This document shows, piece by piece, positions 37,428 to 45,874 of a DNA stretch of 64,000 bases (positions are counted from its first letter, which is position 1; each line of letters opens with the position of its first letter). The notes beneath the pieces were generated by a model that was not told the origin of the DNA, made no database searches, and saw only the letters and a program-made list of their open reading frames with translations. The DNA is taken from assembly GCF_032999765.1 (NCBI RefSeq), contig NZ_CP136051.1, positions 3,324,417-3,388,416 of the forward strand, in the 5' to 3' direction. The position numbers were made by a program, and so were the translations under genes. The DNA is from Imperialibacter roseus. GTDB lineage: Bacteria > Bacteroidota > Bacteroidia > Cytophagales > Cyclobacteriaceae.

Positions 37428-37796
37428 CAGCGGGTTCCATTTTCCCCTGCAATGCAAGCGGGCTACCCATCGTCCAAGCAACTCCACTATTATGTAGGGC
37501 AGTTCCGCACGGCAGCATAAAAGTTTGTTTAATAGTTGTTTGGAAAAAGAGGCTTCACTTATGGGGTCTCTTTTTGTAATAATATAACTATTTCAATGAT
37601 TCATTGACTTATTTAAATGAATCGACATTTTTTTGAACGATCGCTGCCCATATCACCTTGTCTTTAGAGATGCATCGAAGTATCGCAGGACGTGTATGCC
37701 TAAATCTGATGGCCGACCGGCTACTCTCCACTAACGGGTTCCCTCTGTCCTCTTCGCATCTTCAATAGATTTCTCACCTTTAAAACCAATATAGAT
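37428..37796. other. 369-base gap between the channel-like gene and the ATP-grasp cassette
   Basis: No gene is supported. A hairpin AAAAAGAG (37544-37551) / CTCTTTTT (37568-37575) followed by GTAAT may be a weak terminator of the upstream gene. The rest is AT-rich and must contain the promoter of the cassette; I could not fix its -7 element. Confidence 0.4.
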
Positions 37797-39020
37797 ATGG
37801 CAAAATGTTTCGCATTAATGGGCTGGAGTTTGCCCGTGATAGAAAGCATGCAAAAACTTGGTAAGCCTTATGTAGTCGTTTCGTTTCCAGACTTCGCACC
37901 ATATGCAGCCGAACATAATATTCCCTTTGTTCCCTACCAGCTGGATGAATGGAGCGACACCTCCAATTCCCTGGACCTGGTTGAAAAGCTAAAGCCTTAT
38001 AACGCTGACGTGGCTGTGCCCCTTTACGAGGAAACGGTGGAATGGGCCGGAGCGCTCAATTCAATTTACAGAAATGACCCACGAGTACTTAACCGGGCTT
38101 TTCTTTTTCGAAACAAGGCGATCATGAAGCGGAAAGCCCTCATTGGAGGACTGCGTGTCGGGCTGTTTGAAGAGGTGTATAGCAAAGACGGTGTAAAAGC
38201 CTTTATGAAACGCCTGAATGAAGCCAATCTGCAACTGCAAGGTGAAGAGGATAGCTGGGTGCATATCAAGCCCTTTGCTTCGGCCGGCACTGTTGGTCAT
38301 CGCCTGCTGAAATCGATGGCTCAAATAGACGAAGAATGCGAGGATAGTGATTTCCCATGTCTTGCTGAGAGTCATCTGCCAGGCAGGGAGTTTTCCTGTG
38401 AGGCATTTATCCATAAAGGCAAAATCAGGTTCCTCAATATCACCGAATACGTGAAACTGGGGTATTCTAATTTCATTCCCGAAGGCAACTATCTGGAAAC
38501 AAAGCGTGAATTGATCCACAAGCAGGTGCAGAAAATGGTCGATATTTTCGGTATTGAATTTGGCATGGTGCACCCCGAATGGTTCCTTACTGAAAACGAC
38601 GAACTGAATTTTGGAGAAACTGCCTGCAGAATTCCCGGCGGGCACATCCTTGAGCTTTGCTCTAAATCATACGAGTTCGATGCGCTTGCTGCGTTTGTCG
38701 TGTCTCACGACCCCAATGCAACCGAGGAAGAGCTGGATGCAATTTTCCCTCCGAAGGGCTTCAAACCGAAATATTACCATGGCAACGTGATGATCTATCC
38801 TCACAAGCGTCAGTTCTCGAAACTTGAAATACCTGAAGAGCTTAACAACGACCCGTACTTCATTGAGCACAGCCTCGTGCCGCCTTACGAGGGGCAGAAA
38901 ATCAGTGGAGACCGTGGAGGATTTGGTAATCACTTTGGCACCATCAACTTCAAGGGAGAAGACCCCGACCGGATGACGGAGCTTTTAAAACACTATCAGA
39001 AAGTCGATTTTTATGTATAA
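37797..39020 (+). CDS. ATP-grasp enzyme of an uncharacterised cassette
   Basis: A 407-residue protein. The N-terminal part (1-90) looks like a preATP-grasp domain (FALMGWSLPVIESMQKLGKP, NADVAVPLYEETVEWA). The ATP-grasp domain follows, with the flexible phosphate loop around GTVGHRLL, the substrate-side PGREFSCEAFIHKGKI, and the metal-binding NFGETACRIPGG near residue 275, which matches the E-x-N-x-R-x-GG pattern only in part. Such enzymes form amide, peptide or ester bonds through acyl-phosphates. It is the first gene of a set with a large protein of unknown role and an alanine-racemase-like enzyme. Confidence 0.78.
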   Translation: MAKCFALMGWSLPVIESMQKLGKPYVVVSFPDFAPYAAEHNIPFVPYQLDEWSDTSNSLDLVEKLKPYNADVAVPLYEETVEWAGALNSIYRNDPRVLNRAFLFRNKAIMKRKALIGGLRVGLFEEVYSKDGVKAFMKRLNEANLQLQGEEDSWVHIKPFASAGTVGHRLLKSMAQIDEECEDSDFPCLAESHLPGREFSCEAFIHKGKIRFLNITEYVKLGYSNFIPEGNYLETKRELIHKQVQKMVDIFGIEFGMVHPEWFLTENDELNFGETACRIPGGHILELCSKSYEFDALAAFVVSHDPNATEEELDAIFPPKGFKPKYYHGNVMIYPHKRQFSKLEIPEELNNDPYFIEHSLVPPYEGQKISGDRGGFGNHFGTINFKGEDPDRMTELLKHYQKVDFYV

Positions 39021-39039
39021 GCGAAGGTAAACCACCCAT

Positions 39040-41028
39040 ATGGAAATAGCATCCGATAGGATATTTGAAAATTTTGAGAAGAGTTTAGAAGAGTTTAAAG
39101 AGTCAATTGAGTTAACCAAGCAGGAGAAAGCTACCAAACTGGCAAGCCAGGTAGATATACTCAGCCAATCAAGGAACGGGCTGGTCTACCTGCTTCAGAA
39201 AATTGGTGAGCTCGATCGGGCAGGCATTTTTAACAATACAGTTTGGAGTGAGCCTGACAAGCTCATTCCCCTGCTGGTGAAAGGCACTTTGAAAGTAGGT
39301 CACCCCACCTCCAGCTTCGAAATTCTGTCTGAGCTGCGGCTGTTAGCCTTTGCAACCGGCATTGAAAAAAGCGACAAAATATCGCAGAAAGACGCTCAAA
39401 GCTTTCTGGAAGAGGTGATGGTGCACAACCTTGAGTTTGCTCACCAGGATGTTTCAGAGGAAACCCGCCTTGCCATGCCGGTGAGAGAATTAAAAAAGGC
39501 GTTCAATCTCTTTGGCTTCATCGTCTCAGAAATCGACCTGCAGGGTGTGTATGAAAAGCTCGCCGAGGAAATTCGGCTCATTTGTGCTCAACGGCCTATT
39601 ATGACCCGCAAAGCCAGAGAGCTGATCCGGTTGGTCAATGAGCGTTTTGATACCTCGGGAGACTCCGAAACGGATCGGTCGGTTCGGCTGTACATCAACG
39701 CTATTTATGCTCCTTCAGAAGGCGCAAGAAACAATGCCAGCCTCAAGGATTACGAGCATTTCCTTTCGGAAAGCAGCGTGGCTACCTTGGAAAGAGAGGC
39801 CAGATCCATGGGCGACCATATGAACGCCACTGGCCTGGTGAGTGGCTACCACTCTCTGCTACTCAAAAAGCTCGTTGCTGACTATGAGGACCTGGTTCCT
39901 GTTTGCCTCCACCTCAATGACCGGGGCGTAGCGGAATGGGAAAAATTTCATGGATTGATTTCCACGCTGATCAATGAAACAGTCAGCCCCGACAATTGCC
40001 AGTGCATTTATGGACTGGCCCGAATGTTGGGAAAAAGCTTGTTTTCCCGCCGGCCTGTCAGGGTGGGTCTCGAGAACCTCCGCAAAGTTAAGATCCACAG
40101 TATGGTGGAGAAGCGGATTAGCAAGTCACTGATCAACAAAGATGCTGATGTAACCGTATTGCAGTACCTGATCGGTGGCACCATCAAAGTGCTGGGGCAG
40201 CACCTTGGTGTTGGCCAGGGCAACAACCCCACCTGCCAGTCGGCCAGGGGTATCAGCATGTGGAGCCAACATGCCCCGGCCATGCTCATCGATATGATCA
40301 TTACGGTGGCCACGCAGAACGATCTGGTTATGCGTTTTGAAAATCAGGACCTGACCTCCAACCAGCTGGGAAAAGGGCTGCTCGACAACCTGGATCACAA
40401 CCTTGATGTGGTGTCGGTAGTACTCGTGCCTCATTTGGATAAAATCTACAATGAGATGATGAAACGTTCGTCATTTCGGGGAGAGGATCCTCACAAATGG
40501 GTAAACCCTGCCATGTACGGCCAGTGGGTGCACGTGGGCTTTGCTTCGTGCTACGACTACCCGAGCAATTCAATCGTTGACTTTGAAGGGTTCGTCAGGA
40601 TCTTTTACGCCGCCTTCCACCCCGACCACAATGGTCAGCGCCAAATGGTGTACCCGAATCCAGTCGGCATTTTCCTCACCACCAACAAAGGAGTGATGGT
40701 AGGCCTTCATGCCATATCACTGCTTCGGGTAGATAAAAACAAAAAAGGCGAAATGAGAGCCTACTTCCTTAACCCCAACAATGAGGGTCGGCAGGATTGG
40801 GGCCAGGGAATTAAACCCACGGTGTTTGGAAATGGCGAGAAGGCCGGTGAATCATCGTTGCCATTTTATCAGTTCGTTGCCAGGGTGTATGCCTTCCACT
40901 ACAGCGCCCTGGACGTAAAAAGCTGGTTGAGCAAGGTGCCGGAAGAGGAAATTGCCAAAGTAGAGCCCCTGGCTAAGGAAAGCTGGGGAAAATCATATGT
41001 CTGGAATCAACAAACCAAATTATGGTAA
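39040..41028 (+). CDS. large uncharacterised protein with a papain-like C-H-N arrangement
   Basis: A 662-residue cytoplasmic protein with no signal peptide. Residues 1-380 are mainly helical. The C-terminal half has a cysteine in GNNPTCQSARGISMWS (C399), a histidine in MVGLHAISLLRVD (H557) and an asparagine in AYFLNPNNEGRQDWG (N578), in the order and spacing of the papain/transglutaminase fold, where Cys is at a helix start and His and Asn lie about 20 residues apart. I do not recognise the family. It lies 19 bp after the ATP-grasp gene and overlaps the racemase-like gene by 7 bases. Transpeptidation, deamidation or peptidase activity are all possible; none is shown. Confidence 0.7.
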   Translation: MEIASDRIFENFEKSLEEFKESIELTKQEKATKLASQVDILSQSRNGLVYLLQKIGELDRAGIFNNTVWSEPDKLIPLLVKGTLKVGHPTSSFEILSELRLLAFATGIEKSDKISQKDAQSFLEEVMVHNLEFAHQDVSEETRLAMPVRELKKAFNLFGFIVSEIDLQGVYEKLAEEIRLICAQRPIMTRKARELIRLVNERFDTSGDSETDRSVRLYINAIYAPSEGARNNASLKDYEHFLSESSVATLEREARSMGDHMNATGLVSGYHSLLLKKLVADYEDLVPVCLHLNDRGVAEWEKFHGLISTLINETVSPDNCQCIYGLARMLGKSLFSRRPVRVGLENLRKVKIHSMVEKRISKSLINKDADVTVLQYLIGGTIKVLGQHLGVGQGNNPTCQSARGISMWSQHAPAMLIDMIITVATQNDLVMRFENQDLTSNQLGKGLLDNLDHNLDVVSVVLVPHLDKIYNEMMKRSSFRGEDPHKWVNPAMYGQWVHVGFASCYDYPSNSIVDFEGFVRIFYAAFHPDHNGQRQMVYPNPVGIFLTTNKGVMVGLHAISLLRVDKNKKGEMRAYFLNPNNEGRQDWGQGIKPTVFGNGEKAGESSLPFYQFVARVYAFHYSALDVKSWLSKVPEEEIAKVEPLAKESWGKSYVWNQQTKLW

Positions 41029-42179
41029 GACACTCGTCGAGAATTGAGCTGAGCCAATCTTCTCTGGTGAAAAATATCAATTTCATCAGAAAAAAGATTG
41101 GGCCTGACGTAAGGATTTCATCTGTGGTGAAAGCCAACGCCTATGGCCATGGCATCGCACAATTTGTGAAGATGGCTGAAAAGGCAGGCGTTGATCACTT
41201 TGCTACTGCATCAGCTTTTGAAGCCGAAGAAGTGTTGGCTGCCAAGTCGGAAAAGGGTGGAATCATGATCATGGGCATATTGTACGACCAGGACATCGAG
41301 TGGGCCATTGAAAACGATATTGAATTTTTTGTTTTCAATTACGCCCGGCTACCTCTGGCAATGGAAGTAGCGAAAGGACTTGGGAAGCGTGCAATGGTAC
41401 ACATTGAAGTAGAAACTGGTGCCAATCGCACGGGCATGAATGCTAAGGAGTTTCCAAAAACGCTCACTTTCCTCAAGAAAAACGCAGCCCATGTCGAGTT
41501 CAAAGGGCTATGTACGCATTTCGGCGGTGCCGAAAGCTTCGCTAACCAATTCAAGATCACCTCTCAGCACAAGCGTTACAAGGACTTCCTTCGGGAGTGC
41601 AAACAAAAGGGCATCATGCCCGAGTACCGGCACATCGCCTGCTCAGCCGCTGCATTGGCGATGCCCGACACTGTATATGACATGGTGAGGATTGGCGTGG
41701 CTCAGTATGGTTTTTGGCCGAGCCCGGATATCTACTACACCCACTTGCAGGAAACAGGCAAGCCGTCCGATGGAGCCCTGAAAAGGATTTTCAATTGGAA
41801 GACGGATGTAATGGACGTGCGTGACATAGACCCTGGTGAGTTCATAGGCTATGGTACTTCCTATCAGGCCACGCAGAAAATGAAGGTGGCTGTGATGCCG
41901 TTGGGCTACTCTAACGGCTACCCCAGGGCGCTGTCTAACCGGGGGCATGTGCTCATTCACGGCAAAAAAGCCCCGATAGTAGGGCTAATCAACATGAACC
42001 TGTTTATGGTAGATGTATCCCATATACCTGGCGTAGAAGTGGGCGACGAGGTGGTGCTCGTAGGTCGGCAGAAAAACAACACCATCAATATCAGCTCTTT
42101 CACAAACGTGACTCAATTGATCAACAACGAAATGCTCAGCCGATTGCCGGCGGCCATCCCCAGGAAAATTGTCAAATAG
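41022..42179 (+). CDS. alanine-racemase-family PLP enzyme
   Basis: A 385-residue fold-type III PLP enzyme. The Schiff-base lysine is in VVKANAYGHG (K37). The catalytic tyrosine is in GYGTSYQ (Y277). The PLP-phosphate region is in RIGVAQYGFWP. In the C-terminal domain, where alanine racemases have MD, this protein has GLINMNLFMVDVSHI, with Asn at the usual Asp. The start overlaps the previous gene by 7 bases. It may be a housekeeping racemase or one for a different amino acid that works with the ATP-grasp and papain-like partners. No murF lies nearby. Confidence 0.82.
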   Translation: MVRHSSRIELSQSSLVKNINFIRKKIGPDVRISSVVKANAYGHGIAQFVKMAEKAGVDHFATASAFEAEEVLAAKSEKGGIMIMGILYDQDIEWAIENDIEFFVFNYARLPLAMEVAKGLGKRAMVHIEVETGANRTGMNAKEFPKTLTFLKKNAAHVEFKGLCTHFGGAESFANQFKITSQHKRYKDFLRECKQKGIMPEYRHIACSAAALAMPDTVYDMVRIGVAQYGFWPSPDIYYTHLQETGKPSDGALKRIFNWKTDVMDVRDIDPGEFIGYGTSYQATQKMKVAVMPLGYSNGYPRALSNRGHVLIHGKKAPIVGLINMNLFMVDVSHIPGVEVGDEVVLVGRQKNNTINISSFTNVTQLINNEMLSRLPAAIPRKIVK

Positions 42180-42228
42180 CCTGTTGCACTAATTTGATTC
42201 CATAGTTTAAATAACTGTCGTTGTTCCA

Positions 42229-42236
42229 TAGATTTG
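42229..42236 (+). promoter_or_regulatory. -7 element (TAGATTTG) of the mscS gene
   Basis: A perfect TAnnTTTG match. It lies inside the frame that could open at TTG 42221, so it supports the later ATG (42260) as true start. No clear -33 TTG is at the usual distance. Confidence 0.5.
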
Positions 42237-42259
42237 CATCGCCATTAAAACACTATTCC

Positions 42260-43141
42260 ATGGCCAAGCGATTTGTGGATTTTAAGAAACTAAGAAACTT
42301 CCGTCTTCTTCGCAGGATTTTCTTCCTGCTTATTTTTCTCGGCATCGAAGAAGGGCTGAAATGGGCCGACAACCTGGGTTATATTACGATTCCAACCTAC
42401 CTCGATAAGTCTTTTGAAGTCGTGCTGTGGACCCTCGGCTCACTTATTGTCGTTACCATTGTTTTACGCCTTACCGAAAATCGGGTATTCCGGTTCAACG
42501 ACGATGAAGTTGACCTGGAGCAGCGGATTCTCTTTACCAAAATTTACTCCAACACTCTTTATCTGCTCGTAGCGGCCGTCGTATTCTGGAAAATGGGATT
42601 GGAGATTGAAAACATCACCATTTTCCTGGGCCTTATCACCACGGGCGTAGCCTTTGCCGTTCGGGACGTCATTAACTCCTATTTTGCGTGGTTTATTATT
42701 CTCACCAAACATCCCTTTCGCATAGGTGACTATGTGAAAATTGGGGATGAGGCAGGCACTGTAGAACGCATCGGCACTTTCTTCGTGACTTTACAAAACC
42801 CAGGCGCCACAGATTTTATCAAAGTGCCAAACAATACCCTGCTCAGCAAAGCCATCATCAACATGGGCAAAAACCGGGTAATGCACACGGTAAAATTCCC
42901 CGTCAAAATCATTCCTCCGGATATTCAGGCCAGGATGGATAAGTTGGATGAATTGGCAAAATCGATAGTGAGCGAGAAAGTATCCCCAAAGACTCAAATT
43001 CAGGCTGATGGCGGTACGATCTGCCTTTACATTGTTCTAACGCTGCCAGTAGGCCAGGTAACCAAGCGCACTGAATTCATTGTGAAGGCCAATGAAGTGC
43101 TGTCAGACATCATTGCTGAACCAAGAGCGCTTCTTTCATAA
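42260..43141 (+). CDS. small-conductance mechanosensitive channel, MscS family
   Basis: A 293-residue membrane protein. Three hydrophobic helices (about 15-40, 50-75 and 100-120) precede the pore helix pattern and the MscS beta domain (GLITTGVAFAVRDVI, then HPFRIGDYVKIGDEAGTVERIG and FIKVPNNTLLSK). MscS channels relieve turgor after osmotic downshift. The frame could open at a TTG 39 bases earlier, but ATG at 42260 follows the -7 element and yields a typical MscS start. Its stop is 115 bp before the next gene. Confidence 0.9.
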   Translation: MAKRFVDFKKLRNFRLLRRIFFLLIFLGIEEGLKWADNLGYITIPTYLDKSFEVVLWTLGSLIVVTIVLRLTENRVFRFNDDEVDLEQRILFTKIYSNTLYLLVAAVVFWKMGLEIENITIFLGLITTGVAFAVRDVINSYFAWFIILTKHPFRIGDYVKIGDEAGTVERIGTFFVTLQNPGATDFIKVPNNTLLSKAIINMGKNRVMHTVKFPVKIIPPDIQARMDKLDELAKSIVSEKVSPKTQIQADGGTICLYIVLTLPVGQVTKRTEFIVKANEVLSDIIAEPRALLS

Positions 43142-43215
43142 AAAACATACCCGTTAAAATTTGATTAGCATTAAAAGCAAGGCCATATTGGTAGGGTTCA
43201 TTTTCAAATTATCAC

Positions 43216-43223
43216 TATTTTTG
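43216..43223 (+). promoter_or_regulatory. -7 element (TATTTTTG) before the small secreted protein
   Basis: A TAnnTTTG match 33 bases before the ATG at 43256. A TTG lies 25 bp upstream (43188-43190), longer than usual. The -7 element is likely, the -33 uncertain. Confidence 0.4.
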
Positions 43224-43255
43224 ACCATATTCAGCGATGCCAAGTGGCGGCTTAA

Positions 43256-43579
43256 ATGAAATTTCTATTTAAAATACTATCTATTGCTTTGCTAAGCCTT
43301 CTCATAGCGACCGAGGCCCAGGTTGTCTTGTTGGTTTTGGCTAACGACAGCACCCCATTGGAAGACATCGAATTAACCGAGTTGGGTGAAACCGAAAGCG
43401 GTGGCGAAGAAAAGAACGACAACAGCGGTGAGGAAGTAGAAAAATTCTTTTCAGCGCATCAGCTGGTTTTCAACAACGCCCCGGTCAGTGTTCATGACCG
43501 CTATTTTGTATACAAGAGGTCATCGCAAAAGAACCTACATTTTGAGGTAATTTCCCCGCCTCCACAAGCCTTTTGTTAA
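43256..43579 (+). CDS. small secreted protein of unknown function
   Basis: A 107-residue protein with a signal peptide (hydrophobic to about residue 20). An acidic stretch (ELGETESGGEEKNDNSGEE) and a C-terminal part with HQLVFNNAPVSVHDRYF and a final SPPPQAFC follow. I know of similar short proteins near transporters and carbonic anhydrases in Bacteroidota but no function. It precedes the carbonic anhydrase gene by 171 bp. The region between them holds a hairpin at 43620-43640 (TAAGCATA/TATGCTTA) that lacks a T-run. Confidence 0.6.
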   Translation: MKFLFKILSIALLSLLIATEAQVVLLVLANDSTPLEDIELTELGETESGGEEKNDNSGEEVEKFFSAHQLVFNNAPVSVHDRYFVYKRSSQKNLHFEVISPPPQAFC

Positions 43580-43750
43580 TGCACTCTTCGGTCTGTGCTT
43601 CTTTCCCGTTCAGCACCTGTAAGCATACTAAATATGCTTATATTAACAAACTGGAAAGAAGAAGGAACGCAAACGTTCAGATCATAGGGCTTCTGCGGCT
43701 ACACTGCACGCCATCACAACAATTCCATTAATTTTAACTAACAAGAAACT

Positions 43751-44377
43751 GTGAAAGCACATACTAAAGAAACTCAAGCCACAATGACTCCTGCAAAGGC
43801 GCTGGAGTTTCTCAAGCAAGGAAACGAACGTTTCCAAAACAACCTTAAAGCCAACCGCAACCTGTTGGAGCAAGTCAACGATACGAGCGAGGGGCAGTGG
43901 CCTTTTGCCGTTATTCTTAGCTGCATAGACTCCAGGGTTTCAGCAGAGTTGGTGTTCGACCAGGGGTTGGGTGACATTTTCAGCGTGCGTATCGCTGGCA
44001 ACTTCGTCAACGAAGACATACTGGGCAGCATGGAGTTTGCCTGCAAAATAGCCGGGTCTAAGCTCGTGGTTGTGTTGGGCCATAGCAAATGCGGCGCCAT
44101 CAAAGGAGTATGCGACAATGTGACCATGGGCAACCTGACAGCCCTCATGAGCAAACTCAAGCCTGCGGTGGAGGCTGTGAAGGAGCCGAGCGAAAACAGG
44201 AATTCTGGCAACGCTGACTTCGTAGACAACGTCGCTCAAATGAATGTGAGAATGACGATAGGCAATATCAAAAGCAGAAGTACTATTCTCAACGACATGT
44301 TCAGCAAAGGAGAAATTGGGATCGTTGGCGGCATGTATGATGTTGAAACCGGTGTAGTCCGGTTTTTTGAAGATTAA
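43751..44377 (+). CDS. beta-class carbonic anhydrase
   Basis: A 208-residue zinc enzyme that interconverts CO2 and bicarbonate. The zinc ligands are in SCIDSRVSAE (Cys and the Asp-Arg dyad) and LGHSKCGAI (His and Cys). The ending GIVGGMYDVETGVV is typical. Start is the GTG at 43751: Bacteroidota enzymes share the leading KAHTKETQATMTP, so the ATG at 43784 would be too late. No SulP transporter is in the window, although the family often has one beside it. Confidence 0.93.
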   Translation: MKAHTKETQATMTPAKALEFLKQGNERFQNNLKANRNLLEQVNDTSEGQWPFAVILSCIDSRVSAELVFDQGLGDIFSVRIAGNFVNEDILGSMEFACKIAGSKLVVVLGHSKCGAIKGVCDNVTMGNLTALMSKLKPAVEAVKEPSENRNSGNADFVDNVAQMNVRMTIGNIKSRSTILNDMFSKGEIGIVGGMYDVETGVVRFFED

Positions 44378-44400
44378 TTACACGATGTAATTAAAAAGGG

Positions 44401-44458
44401 AACCTGATCAGCCCGGGTCTGTATTTTCAGCAGCTGGGCTGGTTAGGTATTTTTTTGC
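44401..44458. terminator. possible terminator between the convergent carbonic anhydrase and deacetylase genes
   Basis: AACC/GGTT and AGCCC/GGGCT arms separated by a bulge and a long loop precede TATTTTTTT at about 44449-44457 on the plus strand. The structure is imperfect. Confidence 0.4.
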
Positions 44459-44463
44459 AGATA

Positions 44464-45276
44464 CTATCGCTTGCTGGAGACATAGTCGGCTACCGTGCCC
44501 ACTGGTGCCAGCCAAATGCCGTTAGCTGGGTCAGCAGCGTATTTCATCAGCTCTTCCAGCATTGCGAGTCGGGTGGTTTGGTCACCTCCCTCGCCCATTT
44601 CATGGCCCGCCAGCACCAGCCATTGTCCCGACTTTTTTGCTTGTTCGATCAGCAGCAATATTTTATCGAAGTCTTTGCCGTCGCTCTCCACGCCTGTGAG
44701 CTGCGCAAAGTCAACGTAGGAAGGGTCATTGGCCGCTTCATCCATCCAGCCTCTGCTGTTGTCAAACAGCTTTGCTGCAATGGGCACATAACTTTGGGTG
44801 CCCTCTCCCCTGCCTACAAAAGTTTGCCCGCAAGGGTAAGCGAACACCTTGCAGTCGACGCCTAGCATCTCTTTGATTTGCTTGTTCGCTTCCACAAGCT
44901 CCTCCTCCATTTTCTCCAGCGTATACTCTTCCAGGGCTTTGGAGCGAGACCATACAAAATTGCCTGAACACGGATGATTAAGAGAATGATTGCCGATTTC
45001 ATGCCCTGAGGCCACCGCCTTTTTCCAGCCGCTGAGCTGGCTCTTCACGGCTGCTGGCACCAGGTAGAAGGTGGCTTTCACGCCATACTTGTCGAGCAGG
45101 GCAGTGCCACCGTTCACCTGGCTGGCTCTGGCATCGTCGAAAGTGAGGCTGATGGCGGCTTGCTTGCCCTCGGGCCAAGGGAAGGGCTTTGTCGGCTGCT
45201 GACAAAATGTTTCAGGCGAGATCAGTGCAAATAGAAAAATCAGCAGATTAGTGGCTTGAATAGTGTCTCTTTTCAT
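44464..45276 (-). CDS. secreted polysaccharide deacetylase (NodB family)
   Basis: A 270-residue protein with signal peptide (hydrophobic NLLIFLFALISP, cut near residue 25). The NodB domain shows the catalytic base in SLTFDDARAS near residue 46, metal-binding histidines in GHEIGNHSLNHPC near 92, and the later LAGHEMGEGG motif that serves as the last part of the active site. It removes acyl groups from N-acetylated sugars or peptidoglycan. Terminal proline/alanine-rich parts are absent. The gene stands alone, convergent with the carbonic anhydrase. Confidence 0.87.
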   Translation of the reverse strand: MKRDTIQATNLLIFLFALISPETFCQQPTKPFPWPEGKQAAISLTFDDARASQVNGGTALLDKYGVKATFYLVPAAVKSQLSGWKKAVASGHEIGNHSLNHPCSGNFVWSRSKALEEYTLEKMEEELVEANKQIKEMLGVDCKVFAYPCGQTFVGRGEGTQSYVPIAAKLFDNSRGWMDEAANDPSYVDFAQLTGVESDGKDFDKILLLIEQAKKSGQWLVLAGHEMGEGGDQTTRLAMLEELMKYAADPANGIWLAPVGTVADYVSSKR

Positions 45277-45456
45277 GGAAGGCGATTTACAGGGTGTCTT
45301 ATTTATACCAAGTTATTCAATTACATCTGTTTCCCATGCAGCTGAGCACCAAAACTGCCAACAGACCTCGGAAAACGGCTCCCCCTGAACATTTTTTCAA
45401 CCAATCCCCCTACCACGGTTTGCCTGCACTTAGTCACTCTAATGGCCCGTTGTGCC

Positions 45457-45644
45457 GAGGGCAAACGCATTTAAAACAAATTAGATAAATTATTTTCAAA
45501 GCTGTTTTTCTACCCCGGCCCTTAAGGGTGAAACAGCTTTGAAATTCTTCTTTCCCTTTAGGGTTACCGACGTGGAACGGGCCGACCTGGAAGGGTAAAA
45601 AAGAAGAATTTCAAAGTTAAATAGTTTTAAGTGCGTTTGCCCTC
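45457..45644. mobile_element. 188-bp MITE-like element with nested inverted repeats
   Basis: Exact 13-bp terminal inverted repeats (GAGGGCAAACGCA, 45457-45469, and its complement at 45632-45644) extend imperfectly to about 21 bp. Inside are two further inverted pairs: CAAAGCTGTTT/AAACAGCTTTG around 45497-45541 and GAAATTCTTCTTTCCC/AAGGG..AAGAAGAATTTC around 45541-45612. There is no transposase gene. It lies in a 598-base gap (45277-45874) that otherwise has only a -7-like TATCTTTG at 45685-45692 that may serve the AraC-type gene. A clear target-site duplication was not found. Confidence 0.6.
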
Positions 45645-45874
45645 CCCCTGGGCCTGATTAAAATATTCAAAGTATAAAAATGCTTATCTTTGATCTTAGA
45701 AGTCGTCAAAGCAACCATTGGCCATCGGTTGAAAAAAAGTACATGCCTCACAAAAGCAAAGTGGACTTCCTTCAGGCCGCATAGTCAAAACAAGCACTCA
45801 ATGCACTTCAATGGATAAACCTAACTAAAGTAATACCCTCTTATTCCAGTACTTTCAAATTCCAGCTATATTCA

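Noticed and set aside
45294-45488. Open frame between the deacetylase and the AraC-type gene (64 codons)
   Set aside because: It runs into the MITE-like element and shows no motif, signal or helix.
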